Below are positions 17,068 through 26,268 of a DNA stretch of 64,000 bases, one piece after another. Positions within the stretch are counted from its first letter, which is position 1. Each line of letters starts with the position of its first letter. The position numbers were made by a program, and so were the translations under genes. The notes below the pieces were generated by a model. That model made no database searches. It was given only the letters and a program-made list of their open reading frames with translations, and was not told the DNA's origin. The stretch comes from Butyricimonas faecihominis (GTDB lineage Bacteria; Bacteroidota; Bacteroidia; Bacteroidales; Marinifilaceae), in assembly GCF_033096445.1 (NCBI RefSeq), contig NZ_AP028155.1, positions 4,779,880 through 4,843,879 of the forward strand, in the 5' to 3' direction.

Positions 17068-17808
17068 TTAAGTAGTCCAGAGTTTCCACGAATAATCGGC
17101 TTGCAGATGGAGCATCTGTAAGCCGTTTTTTATTCGTGCTCCTTGTTGCTCTCCACGGTGCATGAATTCGGTTATTTCCGGATTATAAATAAGGTCGAAA
17201 AGATAATGATTTGAGGAGAGAAGATGATAAGGAATGTCCGGACAATCGGTTACATACGGCCACATCCCCACGGGGGTGGCGTTAATAATTAAAGGAGTGT
17301 TGGGTAGGTAATGGGCAACTTGGTCGTAGGAAATTTCAGAGGAAGAATGGGGGGTACGGCTAACCGTGAATACTTCTATTCCCAAAGAGGCAAGTGCATT
17401 CCGGACGGCTTTGGACGCTCCGCCAGTGCCTAAAAGTAAAGCTTGTGTAGGCGGTGTCTGGATAAATTCTAATAAAGATTCTCTGAAACCTAAGATGTCA
17501 GTGTTGTATCCGGTTAGGATGGAACCGGAAATCGTGTGTTCTACTTTCACGGAATTAACGGCTCCGATTTTTCTGGCATCCTCGCTGATATGGTCTAAAT
17601 AGGGAATGATCTTCTCCTTGTAAGGGATCGTGACGGCAAATCCTTTTAGCGAGGGGGTTGTTTTAATGACTTGTAGTGTCTGTTCAATATTATCAGATTC
17701 GAAGTTCACAAATTCTGCATCTATTTTTTCTGCCTTGAACTTCTCCGTGAAGTAAGTCTTTGAAAATGAATGTCCCAAAGGAAAACCGAGTAATCCGAAA
17801 AGTTGCAT
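17068..17808 (-). CDS. aroE: shikimate dehydrogenase
   Basis: 246 residues. Reduces 3-dehydroshikimate to shikimate with NADPH in the aromatic amino-acid pathway, cytoplasm. Visible marks: the substrate-binding start GFPLGHSFSK, catalytic Lys in VTIPYKEKI (about 65), Asp in GYNTDILGF (about 103), the glycine-rich nucleotide loop LGTGGASKAV (about 127-136), and NATPVGMWP. Full length for the family's shorter members. Read from the minus strand; the 5' side carries a 134-base repeat element. Confidence 0.95.
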   Translation of the reverse strand: MQLFGLLGFPLGHSFSKTYFTEKFKAEKIDAEFVNFESDNIEQTLQVIKTTPSLKGFAVTIPYKEKIIPYLDHISEDARKIGAVNSVKVEHTISGSILTGYNTDILGFRESLLEFIQTPPTQALLLGTGGASKAVRNALASLGIEVFTVSRTPHSSSEISYDQVAHYLPNTPLIINATPVGMWPYVTDCPDIPYHLLSSNHYLFDLIYNPEITEFMHRGEQQGARIKNGLQMLHLQADYSWKLWTT

Positions 17809-17812
17809 GGGA

Positions 17813-17946
17813 GTTTATAAAGTTTGTAAGGTTTATAAGGTTTAAAAAGTTCGGGAGGCATAATTCCCTATGGAGTATTTCATCTACAACTGTTTTACGG
17901 CAGATAAAGACACGGTCATTTTATGAACCTGACGAACTTTATAAAC
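17813..17946. repeat. intergenic element with 21-bp terminal inverted repeats
   Basis: Left arm 17813-17833 and right arm 17926-17946 are complementary at 19 of 21 positions (GTTTATAAAGTT...). Within the left arm region the motif (G)GTTTATAA(G/A) recurs. It fills the whole gap between aroE and the DUF368 gene. No ORF inside. It looks like a miniature inverted-repeat element or a long-stem RNA. Confidence 0.6.
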
Positions 17947-17956
17947 CCTTGATGAA

Positions 17957-18880
17957 CTATTTTTTTAGTACTACGGCTAGTTTTTCAATACCCCAGATGA
18001 GTAAAATACCAATGATACACATGAGGATTGCCTGCCATACAAGAGGATCGCTCCCGTTAACTTGCTCGAAGGTATTGGGGAGAACGTTTTTTTCAACATT
18101 AAAAGCAATCCCGTTAACCAGTTCTGTATCTGTAATTTTCCAGGGCCAGATTTTGTTGAGTGATCCGACCATGAATCCTGTTAATAGGGCTACTGTCATT
18201 CCATGATAGTTTTTCAATAACCAGGATAGCAAGTGTGAGAAAGCGACTATACCAGCCACAGCTCCAACTAAGAAGGTAAGTAGAACGGGAATGTTGAATT
18301 CGCTGACGGCGGTAATGATGTATTCGTATTTCCCTAAAAGTAACAGAATGAAGGCACCGGATATTCCCGGTAGGATCATGGCGCAAATGGCGATAGCCCC
18401 GGAAAGGAGAATAAACCACCAGTCATTCGGAGTACTGGTTGGGGAGAGAACCGTGATCGTGTACGCGATGATGGCGCCAACGATTAACGAGGTGATGGTT
18501 AGTATATCCCATTTTTTTATTTCTCTTGAAACCATGAGGGCAGAAATAATGATGAGACCAAAGAAAAAGGACCAAATGTATAACGGGTGGGTTTCTAGCA
18601 AGTATTTCATCAATTTTGCCAGTGAAAATATGGATATGGCAATACCTGCAACGACAGAAATTAAAAAGTTTCCGTTAATGTGTTTCCAAAACTCTTTTAG
18701 CTGGAAGGTTCCCAACAAACGTAATGCTTTCAGGTTTATTGACCGAATCGACTCGATCAACTCTTCATAGATACCCGTGATAAATGCAATAGTACCTCCT
18801 GAAACACCCGGGATTACGTCTGCGGCACCCATGGCACATCCTCTAAGTACTAATAGTAAGTAGTTCTTTTTCTTCTCCAT
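17957..18880 (-). CDS. DUF368 family membrane protein
   Basis: 307 residues from ATG at 18880; the TTG three codons upstream is less likely. An integral inner-membrane protein with about eight hydrophobic segments and the DUF368 beginning RGCAMGAADVIPGVSGGTIAFITGIY. A second internal PGISGAF motif lies in the middle, suggesting a two-fold repeat. DUF368 proteins have been linked to polyprenyl-phosphate recycling together with the DedA/UptA group; here the role is inferred from family only. On the same strand as aroE with the repeat element between. Confidence 0.88.
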   Translation of the reverse strand: MEKKKNYLLLVLRGCAMGAADVIPGVSGGTIAFITGIYEELIESIRSINLKALRLLGTFQLKEFWKHINGNFLISVVAGIAISIFSLAKLMKYLLETHPLYIWSFFFGLIIISALMVSREIKKWDILTITSLIVGAIIAYTITVLSPTSTPNDWWFILLSGAIAICAMILPGISGAFILLLLGKYEYIITAVSEFNIPVLLTFLVGAVAGIVAFSHLLSWLLKNYHGMTVALLTGFMVGSLNKIWPWKITDTELVNGIAFNVEKNVLPNTFEQVNGSDPLVWQAILMCIIGILLIWGIEKLAVVLKK

Positions 18881-18948
18881 GAACAACAAATTAATTTCTT
18901 GATTTTAAATTTTAAATTTTAGATTTCCTTTCACGAATCAACATTTTT

Positions 18949-18991
18949 GATTTACGATTTATGAATCACCTGAAATCATAAATCGTAAATC
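18949..18991. repeat. near-palindromic GATTTACGATTTATGA repeat
   Basis: GATTTACGATTTATGAatc (18949-18967) faces AATCATAAATCGTAAATC (18974-18991), forming an 18-bp stem with a 6-base gap. The same AATCGTAAATCA word recurs at 26150-26163, 37503-37530 and 44828-44848, so it is a dispersed intergenic family. Confidence 0.6.
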
Positions 18992-19000
18992 TAAATTCAT

Positions 19001-20566
19001 TTATTCTACTTTAAACACGTTACGGTGTTCAAAACGCAACAAGTCAAAGACAGTTTTTACCGGGGTGAAGGTGGATAGCGGAACTTCCACGAATATCGTG
19101 TTCCAGTTGGCCATGGCACCATTCCACAATCCGGGTAGTTCTTGAACTTTAATATCTTTCCCGCCTAGTGATTTGCTGGTGATGAATCCCTGTGTGTTAT
19201 CGATGTATTTAGCCAAGTCATATTTCTTACCTTTATAGTTATAGGTACTACATACGATGTCCACGGGATTAAAGTGGGTTGATTGGGTGAATATTTTTTT
19301 CTGATTTCGATCTTTCAGGTTGACTTGAGCGCTCTCCACGATCATCAAGCGTGTTGCATGTTCGTGGTCTTCAACCCAGAACGGTCCTCCACCCGGTTCT
19401 CCTTCATTTTTCACCATTCCGCATACACGCAATGGTCGATCAAGTAATTGTTTTAAATAAGCGACTCTTTCCTTACGGTCAGTATGAACTAATCCCTCTT
19501 TGGGTTTATAACCGAGGTGGTCGTAGATATATTGCTCGATTTCATTCAAATTTTCGTCTGTAATACTGTTTTTCTTGCTTAAGATTTTCATGTAATTGAA
19601 AATCTGGTTCTGTGTTTTTAACAAAACTCCGGCAAGGATTTTCTTGTATTTTACTGTGTCTGCCTTGCTACGATCGGGTGCCACGTTGTCAATGTTTTTG
19701 ATGAAGATTAGGTCTTCTTTCAGGTCATTGAGGTTATGAATCAATGCTCCATGACCACCGGGGCGGAACACGATGTTTCCCTCGTTGTCTCTCACGAGAT
19801 TACCTTCCGTATCAAGACTCACAGTATCTGTTGCTGGCGACTGGACAGAATACGTAATGTCGTATTTCAAGTTGAATTCTTTCTGGTAATTTTTGAGAAC
19901 AGATTTCATGAGGGCTTTGAATTTGCCTATATGTTCTTCTGATACCGTGAAATGAATATGAGCTTCCTTACCGTCGTTGGCGTAGAGTGCCGCTTCTACC
20001 AAGTGTTCTTCAACAGCCGTGCGGATATGGTCCCTGTAAATATGGAAATCAATTAATCCCTTGGGTGTGGCATTGTAATTAAGCCCCTTGGGGGTAAGGA
20101 TGTATTCTAGAATTTCAATGAGTTGATTCTTCCAGAGTAATTTGTCTAAATCAAGGCGATCTTTGTAAAGAGCCTCTTTTAGGTGTGGGTAGAATGGAAA
20201 TTCTTTCAATTTCTCGAAGAACGAGAATATACTTCCGGGTTCCTTGTCTTGCCGGAATTTCAAATAGTCTTCATCGCTACCCGTGTACGTGTTGAAAAAC
20301 GTATTTAGCGTTTTGAACATGCGTGATGCGGAACCGGAGGCCGGAACCATTTTCACGATTTTCAATGAATTCATTCTTTCCTCGAAGATGCGGATGAATT
20401 CATCGGCTTGTTCGTCATTCAAACCGTAGATTCCGTTGTTTATTGTTGCCGCATCCCGAATCTGTACAAAATCAAACCCCTGCTTGAAATTTTCAAGCTG
20501 GTTTTCAATTTGCTCGGGTTTTATTCCCCTGCGTTTAAATTGTTTGAGATCACTTTTCGTGTACAT
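19001..20566 (-). CDS. DUF4301 family protein
   Basis: 521 residues from ATG at 20566 (MYTKSDLKQF). The open frame continues upstream to 20764 without an ATG in a credible context, and that part overlaps the next gene, so it is rejected. The segment MVPASGSASRMFK (about 85) resembles the glycine-rich loop of nucleotidyltransferase-like folds, and FRPGGHGALIHNLNDL (about 265) looks like a sugar-nucleotide pyrophosphorylase motif. DUF4301 proteins are Bacteroidota-specific and uncharacterised; a nucleotidyltransferase activity is a reasonable but untested inference. No signal peptide. Confidence 0.85.
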   Translation of the reverse strand: MYTKSDLKQFKRRGIKPEQIENQLENFKQGFDFVQIRDAATINNGIYGLNDEQADEFIRIFEERMNSLKIVKMVPASGSASRMFKTLNTFFNTYTGSDEDYLKFRQDKEPGSIFSFFEKLKEFPFYPHLKEALYKDRLDLDKLLWKNQLIEILEYILTPKGLNYNATPKGLIDFHIYRDHIRTAVEEHLVEAALYANDGKEAHIHFTVSEEHIGKFKALMKSVLKNYQKEFNLKYDITYSVQSPATDTVSLDTEGNLVRDNEGNIVFRPGGHGALIHNLNDLKEDLIFIKNIDNVAPDRSKADTVKYKKILAGVLLKTQNQIFNYMKILSKKNSITDENLNEIEQYIYDHLGYKPKEGLVHTDRKERVAYLKQLLDRPLRVCGMVKNEGEPGGGPFWVEDHEHATRLMIVESAQVNLKDRNQKKIFTQSTHFNPVDIVCSTYNYKGKKYDLAKYIDNTQGFITSKSLGGKDIKVQELPGLWNGAMANWNTIFVEVPLSTFTPVKTVFDLLRFEHRNVFKVE

Positions 20567-20741
20567 AATTTCAGGTTTGTAAGTACGTAAATAGTTTTGC
20601 AAGTTACGAATTATTGTGCAGAAAGCAAAATTTGTCTTTTGCGTTGCAGGCTGCCGGGTGAGTCTCTGACTCTGAGGGTTATGGGTGTTTATCGTGAACT
20701 TGTAACTTGTTAGCTTGTTATTTATACGAGAAAGAAGACAA

Positions 20742-20996
20742 TTAATTGTCTTCTTCTTCGTCATATAATTCTTCTTGATTCTCTAATTCGGTTTCGAAAA
20801 ATTCTTCCGCTTCTTCCATGAGAGATTCAATGTCGTCTGTGCAGAGAGGCTCTTCGTCAATCCAGTAAATTTTCTGGTTGCTGTAAAAGCCATCCATGTC
20901 ACATTGAATAATACATTGAGGCTTTTCCGTGTGCACAACATATACTAGATCTGGTGCTTCCTGGGAATTGTCTGCAATAAGAAATTTTGGTAACAT
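20742..20996 (-). CDS. small acidic conserved hypothetical protein
   Basis: 84 residues from ATG 20996 (a GTG at 21005 is in frame). An N-terminal beta-rich half (FLIADNSQEAPDLVYVVHTEKPQC) with two Cys is followed by a strongly acidic tail (ELENQEELYDEEEDN). No domain named. A clear TATATTTG element on the minus strand (21025-21032) supports expression. No evident link to neighbours. Confidence 0.7.
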   Translation of the reverse strand: MLPKFLIADNSQEAPDLVYVVHTEKPQCIIQCDMDGFYSNQKIYWIDEEPLCTDDIESLMEEAEEFFETELENQEELYDEEEDN

Positions 20997-21024
20997 GATG
21001 TTCACTGTTTTTAAATTTACGTGG

Positions 21025-21032
21025 CAAATATA
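21025..21032 (-). promoter_or_regulatory. -7 element for the small acidic protein
   Basis: The minus strand reads TATATTTG here, 28 bases before the ATG at 20996. A TATCTTTA near-match at 21105-21112 on the plus strand probably serves the divergent CBS gene. Confidence 0.5.
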
Positions 21033-21132
21033 GAAATAATTGAAAACGGTGATATTGAAAATTGAAAATTATTTTAAGGGTGGAATTTACTGGGGAAAAT
21101 AATGTATCTTTAGGGCGAGAAATGAAATAAAT

Positions 21133-21798
21133 ATGATCGCATCAAGTTTACTATCAAATGTTGTACCGGTATTGAAGAAGGATGATACTTGTGCCCAGGC
21201 ATTGGGGTGGATGGACTTGTTTCGGGTGTCTCATTTGCCTGTCTTGGATGGAGAAACGTACGTGGGGTTGTTATCTGATGAAATCATGTATGCGCACGGG
21301 AGTATTCATGATCCGATCGGTAAGTTGGATATACCCAGGGAAATGACTTTCGTTTACGAAGATGTACATATGTATGATGTTATCGGGGTTGCCTCTTCAC
21401 GGCTTTTGTCGGTGGTACCGGTTTTGAACCGAAAAGAGGTATATCAGGGAGCTATTTTGTTAACAGACATCTTGCATAATATTGATAAACTTTTGTGTAT
21501 AGACGATCCTGGCGGAATTATCGTGTTGGAAGTAAATAAAATTGATTATTCTTTGGCCGAGGTCGCCCAAATCGTGGAGTATAACGAGGCGAAGGTGTTG
21601 AGTTGCTATGTTACGTGTATGCCGGATTCTAATAAAGTGGTGATTACTCTTAAAGTGAATACGGCCCGGATAGAACCGATTCTGGATACTTTTATTCGTT
21701 ATCGTTATGTGATCAAAAATACTTTTGTTTCCGGTGAAGAGATGAATGAAGAGATGAAAGATCGTTACGGGCAGTTGTTGAAGTTTATGGAAATGTAG
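21133..21798 (+). CDS. CBS domain protein
   Basis: 221 residues. Two CBS motifs are seen at about 1-60 (ALGWMDLFRVSHLPVLDGETYVGLLSDEI) and 70-125 (MYDVIGVASSRLLSVVPVLNRK). The last 80 residues form an ACT-like beta-alpha domain (IIVLEVNKIDYSLAEVAQIVEYNEAKV). CBS pairs bind adenosyl nucleotides, so it is likely a regulatory sensor in the cytoplasm; its target is unknown. It precedes nadK by 34 bases, and they probably form one transcript. Confidence 0.85.
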   Translation: MIASSLLSNVVPVLKKDDTCAQALGWMDLFRVSHLPVLDGETYVGLLSDEIMYAHGSIHDPIGKLDIPREMTFVYEDVHMYDVIGVASSRLLSVVPVLNRKEVYQGAILLTDILHNIDKLLCIDDPGGIIVLEVNKIDYSLAEVAQIVEYNEAKVLSCYVTCMPDSNKVVITLKVNTARIEPILDTFIRYRYVIKNTFVSGEEMNEEMKDRYGQLLKFMEM

Positions 21799-21832
21799 GA
21801 AGTTTTAAATTAATTGAATCTAAAATAAATAG

Positions 21833-22738
21833 ATGTGTTCAAAAATAAGTAAAGTTGCGATTTACGGACGGGTGATTCATGAAGAGTTTTATCCTTATTT
21901 CAAACAAATGTTGCGTGATCTGAATGAGCGAGGGGTTTGTTTGACTTGTTATAAACCTTTCTATGATTTTTTGAGGGAAAAATGTGGTATTTCTGATGTG
22001 TTTCAAGCGTTTTATGAGGAGGATGTTGATCGGGATACGGATGTTTTGTTCAGCGTGGGAGGAGACGGGACATTTCTTGATTCTGCGATGCGAGTGAAAA
22101 ATCATGGTGTTCCTGTGTTGGGCATCAATAGCGGGCGGTTGGGTTTTTTGGCTAATATAGCTCAAGAAGAGATTCCTCAGGCTATTCATTGGTTATGTGC
22201 CGGAGACTTTGACGTGGAACAGCGTGCGTTGGTGAAATTCGAGATGAAAGATAATCCTTTTGCTGAATTTAATTATGCATTGAATGAGATAAGTGTATTG
22301 AAGACAGAACGTTCCTCTTTGTTGAAGGTTCATGCTTATATCGGGGAAGAATATCTCACCACATACTGGGCTGATGGCGTGATCGTGGCCACGCCTACCG
22401 GGTCTACTGCCTACTCGTTAAGTTGCGGGGGACCGATCGTGGCTTTTGGTTGCGATAACTTGATCATAACTCCGGTAAGCCCGCATAATTTGAATATGCG
22501 TCCCTTGATTTTGCCCGGTAATGTGCAAATCCGTTTAAAAGTTGAGAGTCGTTCAGGAGACTTCATGTTGAGTGCTGATTCTCGTATGCAAAGAATGTCG
22601 GATAATCACGAATTATTTATATCTTCGGGCGATTTTAAAATGAATGTTGTGAAAATGCCTGATCATAGTTATTACGACACGTTACGGAATAAATTGAATT
22701 GGGGCGAGGACAAGAGAAACAAGAAAGATAAAAGTTGA
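21833..22738 (+). CDS. nadK: NAD kinase
   Basis: 301 residues. Phosphorylates NAD to NADP in the cytoplasm. The diagnostic GGDGTFLDSA (about 66-75) is present with the catalytic Asp, followed by the NEISVLK (about 148) and ATPTGSTAYSLSCGGPI (about 185) blocks of the family. Full length. Followed by uppS, bamA and skp in the order usual for Bacteroidales. ATG at 21833 begins MCSKISKVAIYGR, a normal N-terminus. Confidence 0.95.
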   Translation: MCSKISKVAIYGRVIHEEFYPYFKQMLRDLNERGVCLTCYKPFYDFLREKCGISDVFQAFYEEDVDRDTDVLFSVGGDGTFLDSAMRVKNHGVPVLGINSGRLGFLANIAQEEIPQAIHWLCAGDFDVEQRALVKFEMKDNPFAEFNYALNEISVLKTERSSLLKVHAYIGEEYLTTYWADGVIVATPTGSTAYSLSCGGPIVAFGCDNLIITPVSPHNLNMRPLILPGNVQIRLKVESRSGDFMLSADSRMQRMSDNHELFISSGDFKMNVVKMPDHSYYDTLRNKLNWGEDKRNKKDKS

Positions 22739-22783
22739 AACAATTTTAAATAATAGGGTTAATTTTATTGGAGAGTGAAAAGT

Positions 22784-22815
22784 AATTTTCAATTTTCAAT
22801 TTTCAATTTTCAATT
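22784..22815 (+). repeat. AATTTTC heptamer tandem repeat
   Basis: Four perfect copies of AATTTTC plus AATT, ending 5 bases before the uppS ATG. A similar run occurs at 40034-40063 before lptB. Confidence 0.85.
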
Positions 22816-22819
22816 AATT

Positions 22820-23548
22820 ATGGATAAAGAGAATATACCGGAACACGTGGCAATTATTATGGATGGAAACGGAAGGTGGGCCAAAAGTCACGGTTTGGAG
22901 AGATGGGAAGGTCATAAAAAAGGAGTAGATGCGGTAAGAACAGCAATGGAGGCTGCCGGGGAGATCGGGGTGAAGTATTTGACTTTATATGCTTTTTCGA
23001 TAGAGAACTGGAATCGTCCGAAGAAAGAGATAGACGTGTTGATGGGTTTGATGGTGGATGCTATTTTGGCTGAAACTGATAATTTGATGAGAAAACAAGT
23101 CCGGGTGAAGGCTATCGGGAATTTGTCGGATTTGCCGGAAGAGGTATATAACAAGTTACAGGGATTAATAACGAGAACGGCATCTAATACCGGGTTAACT
23201 CTAGTGTTGGCATTAAGTTATGGGGCAAGATGGGAGATTTTGACAGCGGCCAAGCGGATAGTTCAAGATGTGCGGGATGGCAAAATAGAAGATGTTGAGG
23301 CATTTACAGACGCAGATTTTTCCACTTACCTGACGACGTCGGGAATCCCTGATCCCGATTTATTGATCCGAACAAGTGGTGAATGTAGGCTTAGTAATTT
23401 CCTTTTATGGCAATTAGCGTATACTGAACTATATTTTCTTGATAAATTTTGGCCCGATTTTGAAAAAGAAGACTTATATTTGGCCATTCGTAATTTTCAA
23501 AAAAGAGAAAGACGATTCGGGTTAACCGGAGAGCAACTAAAAAAGTGA
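22820..23548 (+). CDS. uppS: isoprenyl transferase (undecaprenyl diphosphate synthase)
   Basis: 242 residues from ATG 22820. The longer frame from 22775 would translate the heptamer repeat (FQFSIFNFQ) and is rejected. Makes the C55 carrier lipid for peptidoglycan, LPS and capsule by cis-condensation of isopentenyl diphosphate. Family marks: HVAIIMDGNGRWAK with the catalytic Asp, YAFSIENWNRP, and the C-terminal RTSGECRLSNFLLWQLAYTE signature followed by FWPDF. The end overlaps the possible GTG start of bamA, so the two are coupled. Confidence 0.96.
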   Translation: MDKENIPEHVAIIMDGNGRWAKSHGLERWEGHKKGVDAVRTAMEAAGEIGVKYLTLYAFSIENWNRPKKEIDVLMGLMVDAILAETDNLMRKQVRVKAIGNLSDLPEEVYNKLQGLITRTASNTGLTLVLALSYGARWEILTAAKRIVQDVRDGKIEDVEAFTDADFSTYLTTSGIPDPDLLIRTSGECRLSNFLLWQLAYTELYFLDKFWPDFEKEDLYLAIRNFQKRERRFGLTGEQLKK

Positions 23549-23553
23549 CTCAG

Positions 23554-26100
23554 ATGACAGGAAAAATAACGCTTTTATTAATCTTTATACTGTGTGTTTA
23601 TGGGGCAAAGGCCCAAGTCGCAGATACGACACAACAATATGATATTTTTTATTCTTCGCCTAAAACTTACGAACTAGCTGGAGTGCGAGCTGTTGGGGGA
23701 GGGGAGAATTATGATGAGGATTATTTGGCACAGATGGCTGGATTGTCAATCGGGATGGCGGTACAGATTCCCGGAGAAACAATCACTCGTGCAATTAAGA
23801 GATTGTATGGGCATGGAATCTTTTCAGATGTATCTATTGCCATAGATAAGATCGAAGGGGATAAAGTTTATTTGGCTTTATATATAAAGGAGCGTCATAA
23901 ACTTTCCAAGATTAATTATGTCGGGCTGAAAAAAGCAGAGGAGAATAAAATCAAGGAAAAGATGAATTTGTTACCGGGTGCCCAGGTGACAGATTTGATG
24001 AAGTCAAATCTAAAGATGCAGATCGAGAAGTATCTGAAAGAAAAGGGATATTATAACACGAATATCAGGATTATTCAACGTGATGATCCGGACCATAGTA
24101 ATTTCGTGATCTTGGATGCTATCGTGGAAAAACATAACAAAATCAAGATTGACGAGATTATCATTACCGGAAACAAGTTAATGAAAGATGGGCGTCTGAA
24201 AGGAGCTATGAAAAAAACGAAAGAGAAATCTCTTCGTAATTTCTTCAAGTCGGCTAATTATATAGAAAAAAATTACGATGAAGATAAATTCCTTCTTGTT
24301 GATAAGTATAACGAGAAAGGTTTCCGGGATGCTGTGATCCTTTCGGATAGCGTGGTACAGATTTCACCTAAGCGGGTAAAAATTTATATTGATGTACAAG
24401 AAGGAAACAAATACTATTTCAATAATATTACATGGGTGGGTAACACCATTTATGGTTCAGATGTTTTGAGTGATGTGTTGAATATCAAGAAAGGTGATGT
24501 TTATAATAGTAAATATCTTGAGGAACGAATGACATCTGATGATGATGCTGTTTCTAATCTATATCAGAATAATGGTTACCTGTTCTCCCGGTTAGTCCCG
24601 GTGGAGACTATATCCGGAGAAGACTCCATTAACTTGGAAGTCCGGGTAGTTGAAGGTCCTCAAGCGACGATTAATAAAGTAATCATCAAAGGAAACAATC
24701 GAACGCACGAGCATGTAATTCGTCGGGAACTATATGTTTACCCGGGAGAATTGTTCAGTCGTGAGGATATTATACGAAGTGCCAGAGAGTTGGCGAATAT
24801 GGGACATTTTGACCCGGAGCAGATTAAACCCGATTTGGCAAATGTGAATGCAGAGGCAGGAACGGCTGATGTCGTATTTGGTTTAGTTGAAAAAGCGAAT
24901 GATAAAATCGAACTTTCCGGAGGTTGGGGAGCCGGTATGATCATTGGTTCTGTGGGATTGACCTTCACGAACTTCTCTATTCGTAATATATTTAATTGGG
25001 ATTCTTACCGGCCTCTGCCGCAGGGAGATGGTCAGACGTTTAGTTTGAAGGCTCAGACGAATGGTAAATACTATACTTCTTTCAGTTTGTCTTTCCGTGA
25101 ACCTTGGTTAGGTGGAAGAAAGCCGAATTCATTGAGTGTATCATTGTATTTCTCTCGGCAAACGGGATATTCCAGTAGTTACCGGAACTCTTATTATATG
25201 AGTAATACTTCTCAGATGTACGACTCTCGTCAGTTAATGTTGACTTACGGTCTTAGCGTGGGATTAGGACGACGAATTAACTGGCCGGATAACTGGTTTA
25301 CGATGTATAATGAGATTTCGTTCCAGCGTTATCAGTTGAAGAATTGGCCGTATTATATCTTCAGTGATGGTAACTCTAATAACTTGTCTATCGCAACGGT
25401 TATCAAGAGAAGTTCTATTGACAACCCGCTGTTTACAAGAATGGGTAGTGAATTCACATTCTCATTGACATTGACCCCGCCGTATTCCTTGTTCTCAAAC
25501 CGTCATTTCGAGGCAGAGAAGGATCAAGTGAAGTATAGATGGATCGAATATCATAAGTGGAAATTCAGCGGAAAGATTTTCATGCCGTTGACTCGTAGTG
25601 AGAAACGTCCGTTAGTGTTGTATGCTTCGGCACAGTACGGGTACTTGGGTTACTATGATAAGAACAAAAAATCTCCGTTCGAGGGATTCGAGATGGGTGG
25701 TGACGGAATGTCAGGATATAGCTTGTATGGTAGAGAATACGTGGGATTGCGCGGTTATGAAAACGGATCATTGACTAATGCCGGTTCATCTTTTATTGCC
25801 CCGAAATCTTCAGATGCAAGCTTGTATTCCAAGTTCACGATGGAGTTGCGTTACCCGATTTCTTTGGCACAATCAGCAACGATTTATGCTTTAGGATTCT
25901 TGGAAGCAGGTAACTCTTGGTACGAGTTGAAAGATTTTGAACCCTTCAATTTGTATCGTTCTGCCGGCGTCGGTTTGCGTGTATTCCTCCCGATGTTTGG
26001 TTTGCTCGGTATTGACTGGGGGTATGGATTTGACGATGTGCCGGGACGTAGTGGTGCTGGTGGTTCACAATTCCACTTTGTGTTAGGACAAGAATTTTAG
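23554..26100 (+). CDS. bamA: outer membrane protein assembly factor BamA
   Basis: 848 residues. Signal peptide (LLLIFILCVYGAKAQ), a series of POTRA domains at about 35-445 (each ending in short VYLALYIKER or INLEVRVVEG strands), then a 16-strand beta-barrel. The barrel holds GLRGYENG near residue 730, equivalent to the conserved VRGF/Y loop-6 motif, and a C-terminal LGQEF with terminal Phe. Folds and inserts outer-membrane beta-barrels. ATG 23554 is used; GTG 23545 overlaps the uppS stop. It is followed by the Skp/OmpH chaperone. Confidence 0.95.
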   Translation: MTGKITLLLIFILCVYGAKAQVADTTQQYDIFYSSPKTYELAGVRAVGGGENYDEDYLAQMAGLSIGMAVQIPGETITRAIKRLYGHGIFSDVSIAIDKIEGDKVYLALYIKERHKLSKINYVGLKKAEENKIKEKMNLLPGAQVTDLMKSNLKMQIEKYLKEKGYYNTNIRIIQRDDPDHSNFVILDAIVEKHNKIKIDEIIITGNKLMKDGRLKGAMKKTKEKSLRNFFKSANYIEKNYDEDKFLLVDKYNEKGFRDAVILSDSVVQISPKRVKIYIDVQEGNKYYFNNITWVGNTIYGSDVLSDVLNIKKGDVYNSKYLEERMTSDDDAVSNLYQNNGYLFSRLVPVETISGEDSINLEVRVVEGPQATINKVIIKGNNRTHEHVIRRELYVYPGELFSREDIIRSARELANMGHFDPEQIKPDLANVNAEAGTADVVFGLVEKANDKIELSGGWGAGMIIGSVGLTFTNFSIRNIFNWDSYRPLPQGDGQTFSLKAQTNGKYYTSFSLSFREPWLGGRKPNSLSVSLYFSRQTGYSSSYRNSYYMSNTSQMYDSRQLMLTYGLSVGLGRRINWPDNWFTMYNEISFQRYQLKNWPYYIFSDGNSNNLSIATVIKRSSIDNPLFTRMGSEFTFSLTLTPPYSLFSNRHFEAEKDQVKYRWIEYHKWKFSGKIFMPLTRSEKRPLVLYASAQYGYLGYYDKNKKSPFEGFEMGGDGMSGYSLYGREYVGLRGYENGSLTNAGSSFIAPKSSDASLYSKFTMELRYPISLAQSATIYALGFLEAGNSWYELKDFEPFNLYRSAGVGLRVFLPMFGLLGIDWGYGFDDVPGRSGAGGSQFHFVLGQEF

Positions 26101-26107
26101 AAATGGA

Positions 26108-26169
26108 GTGATTTAGTGATTGCAGGTTTCGTGATTTAATACAATCACATAATCGTAAATCACTGAATC
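26108..26169. repeat. GTGATTTA/TAAATCAC intergenic repeat
   Basis: GTGATTTAGTGATT (26108-26121) is nearly complementary to AATCGTAAATCAC (26151-26163), with another GTGATTTA in between. It lies in the bamA-skp gap and belongs to the AATCGTAAATCA family. Confidence 0.5.
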
Positions 26170-26236
26170 TCTAAATAATTTTGAGCTTCTTTGCATACAT
26201 TATGTATGTAGGCTAGGAAAAGGAATTTTATTTTAT

Positions 26237-26244
26237 TACTTTTG
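26237..26244 (+). promoter_or_regulatory. -7 element for skp
   Basis: TACTTTTG matches TAnnTTTG and lies 24 bases before the ATG at 26269, so skp can be transcribed independently of bamA. Confidence 0.5.
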
Positions 26245-26268
26245 TAGATCATTTTAAAGACAAACATT

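Noticed and set aside
20567-20764. N-terminal extension of the DUF4301 frame up to a TTG
   Set aside because: It overlaps the neighbouring small gene, has no normal start context, and the downstream ATG at 20566 gives a typical N-terminus.
22775-22819. Extended uppS start
   Set aside because: The added residues are the translation of the heptamer repeat; the ATG at 22820 matches the family N-terminus.
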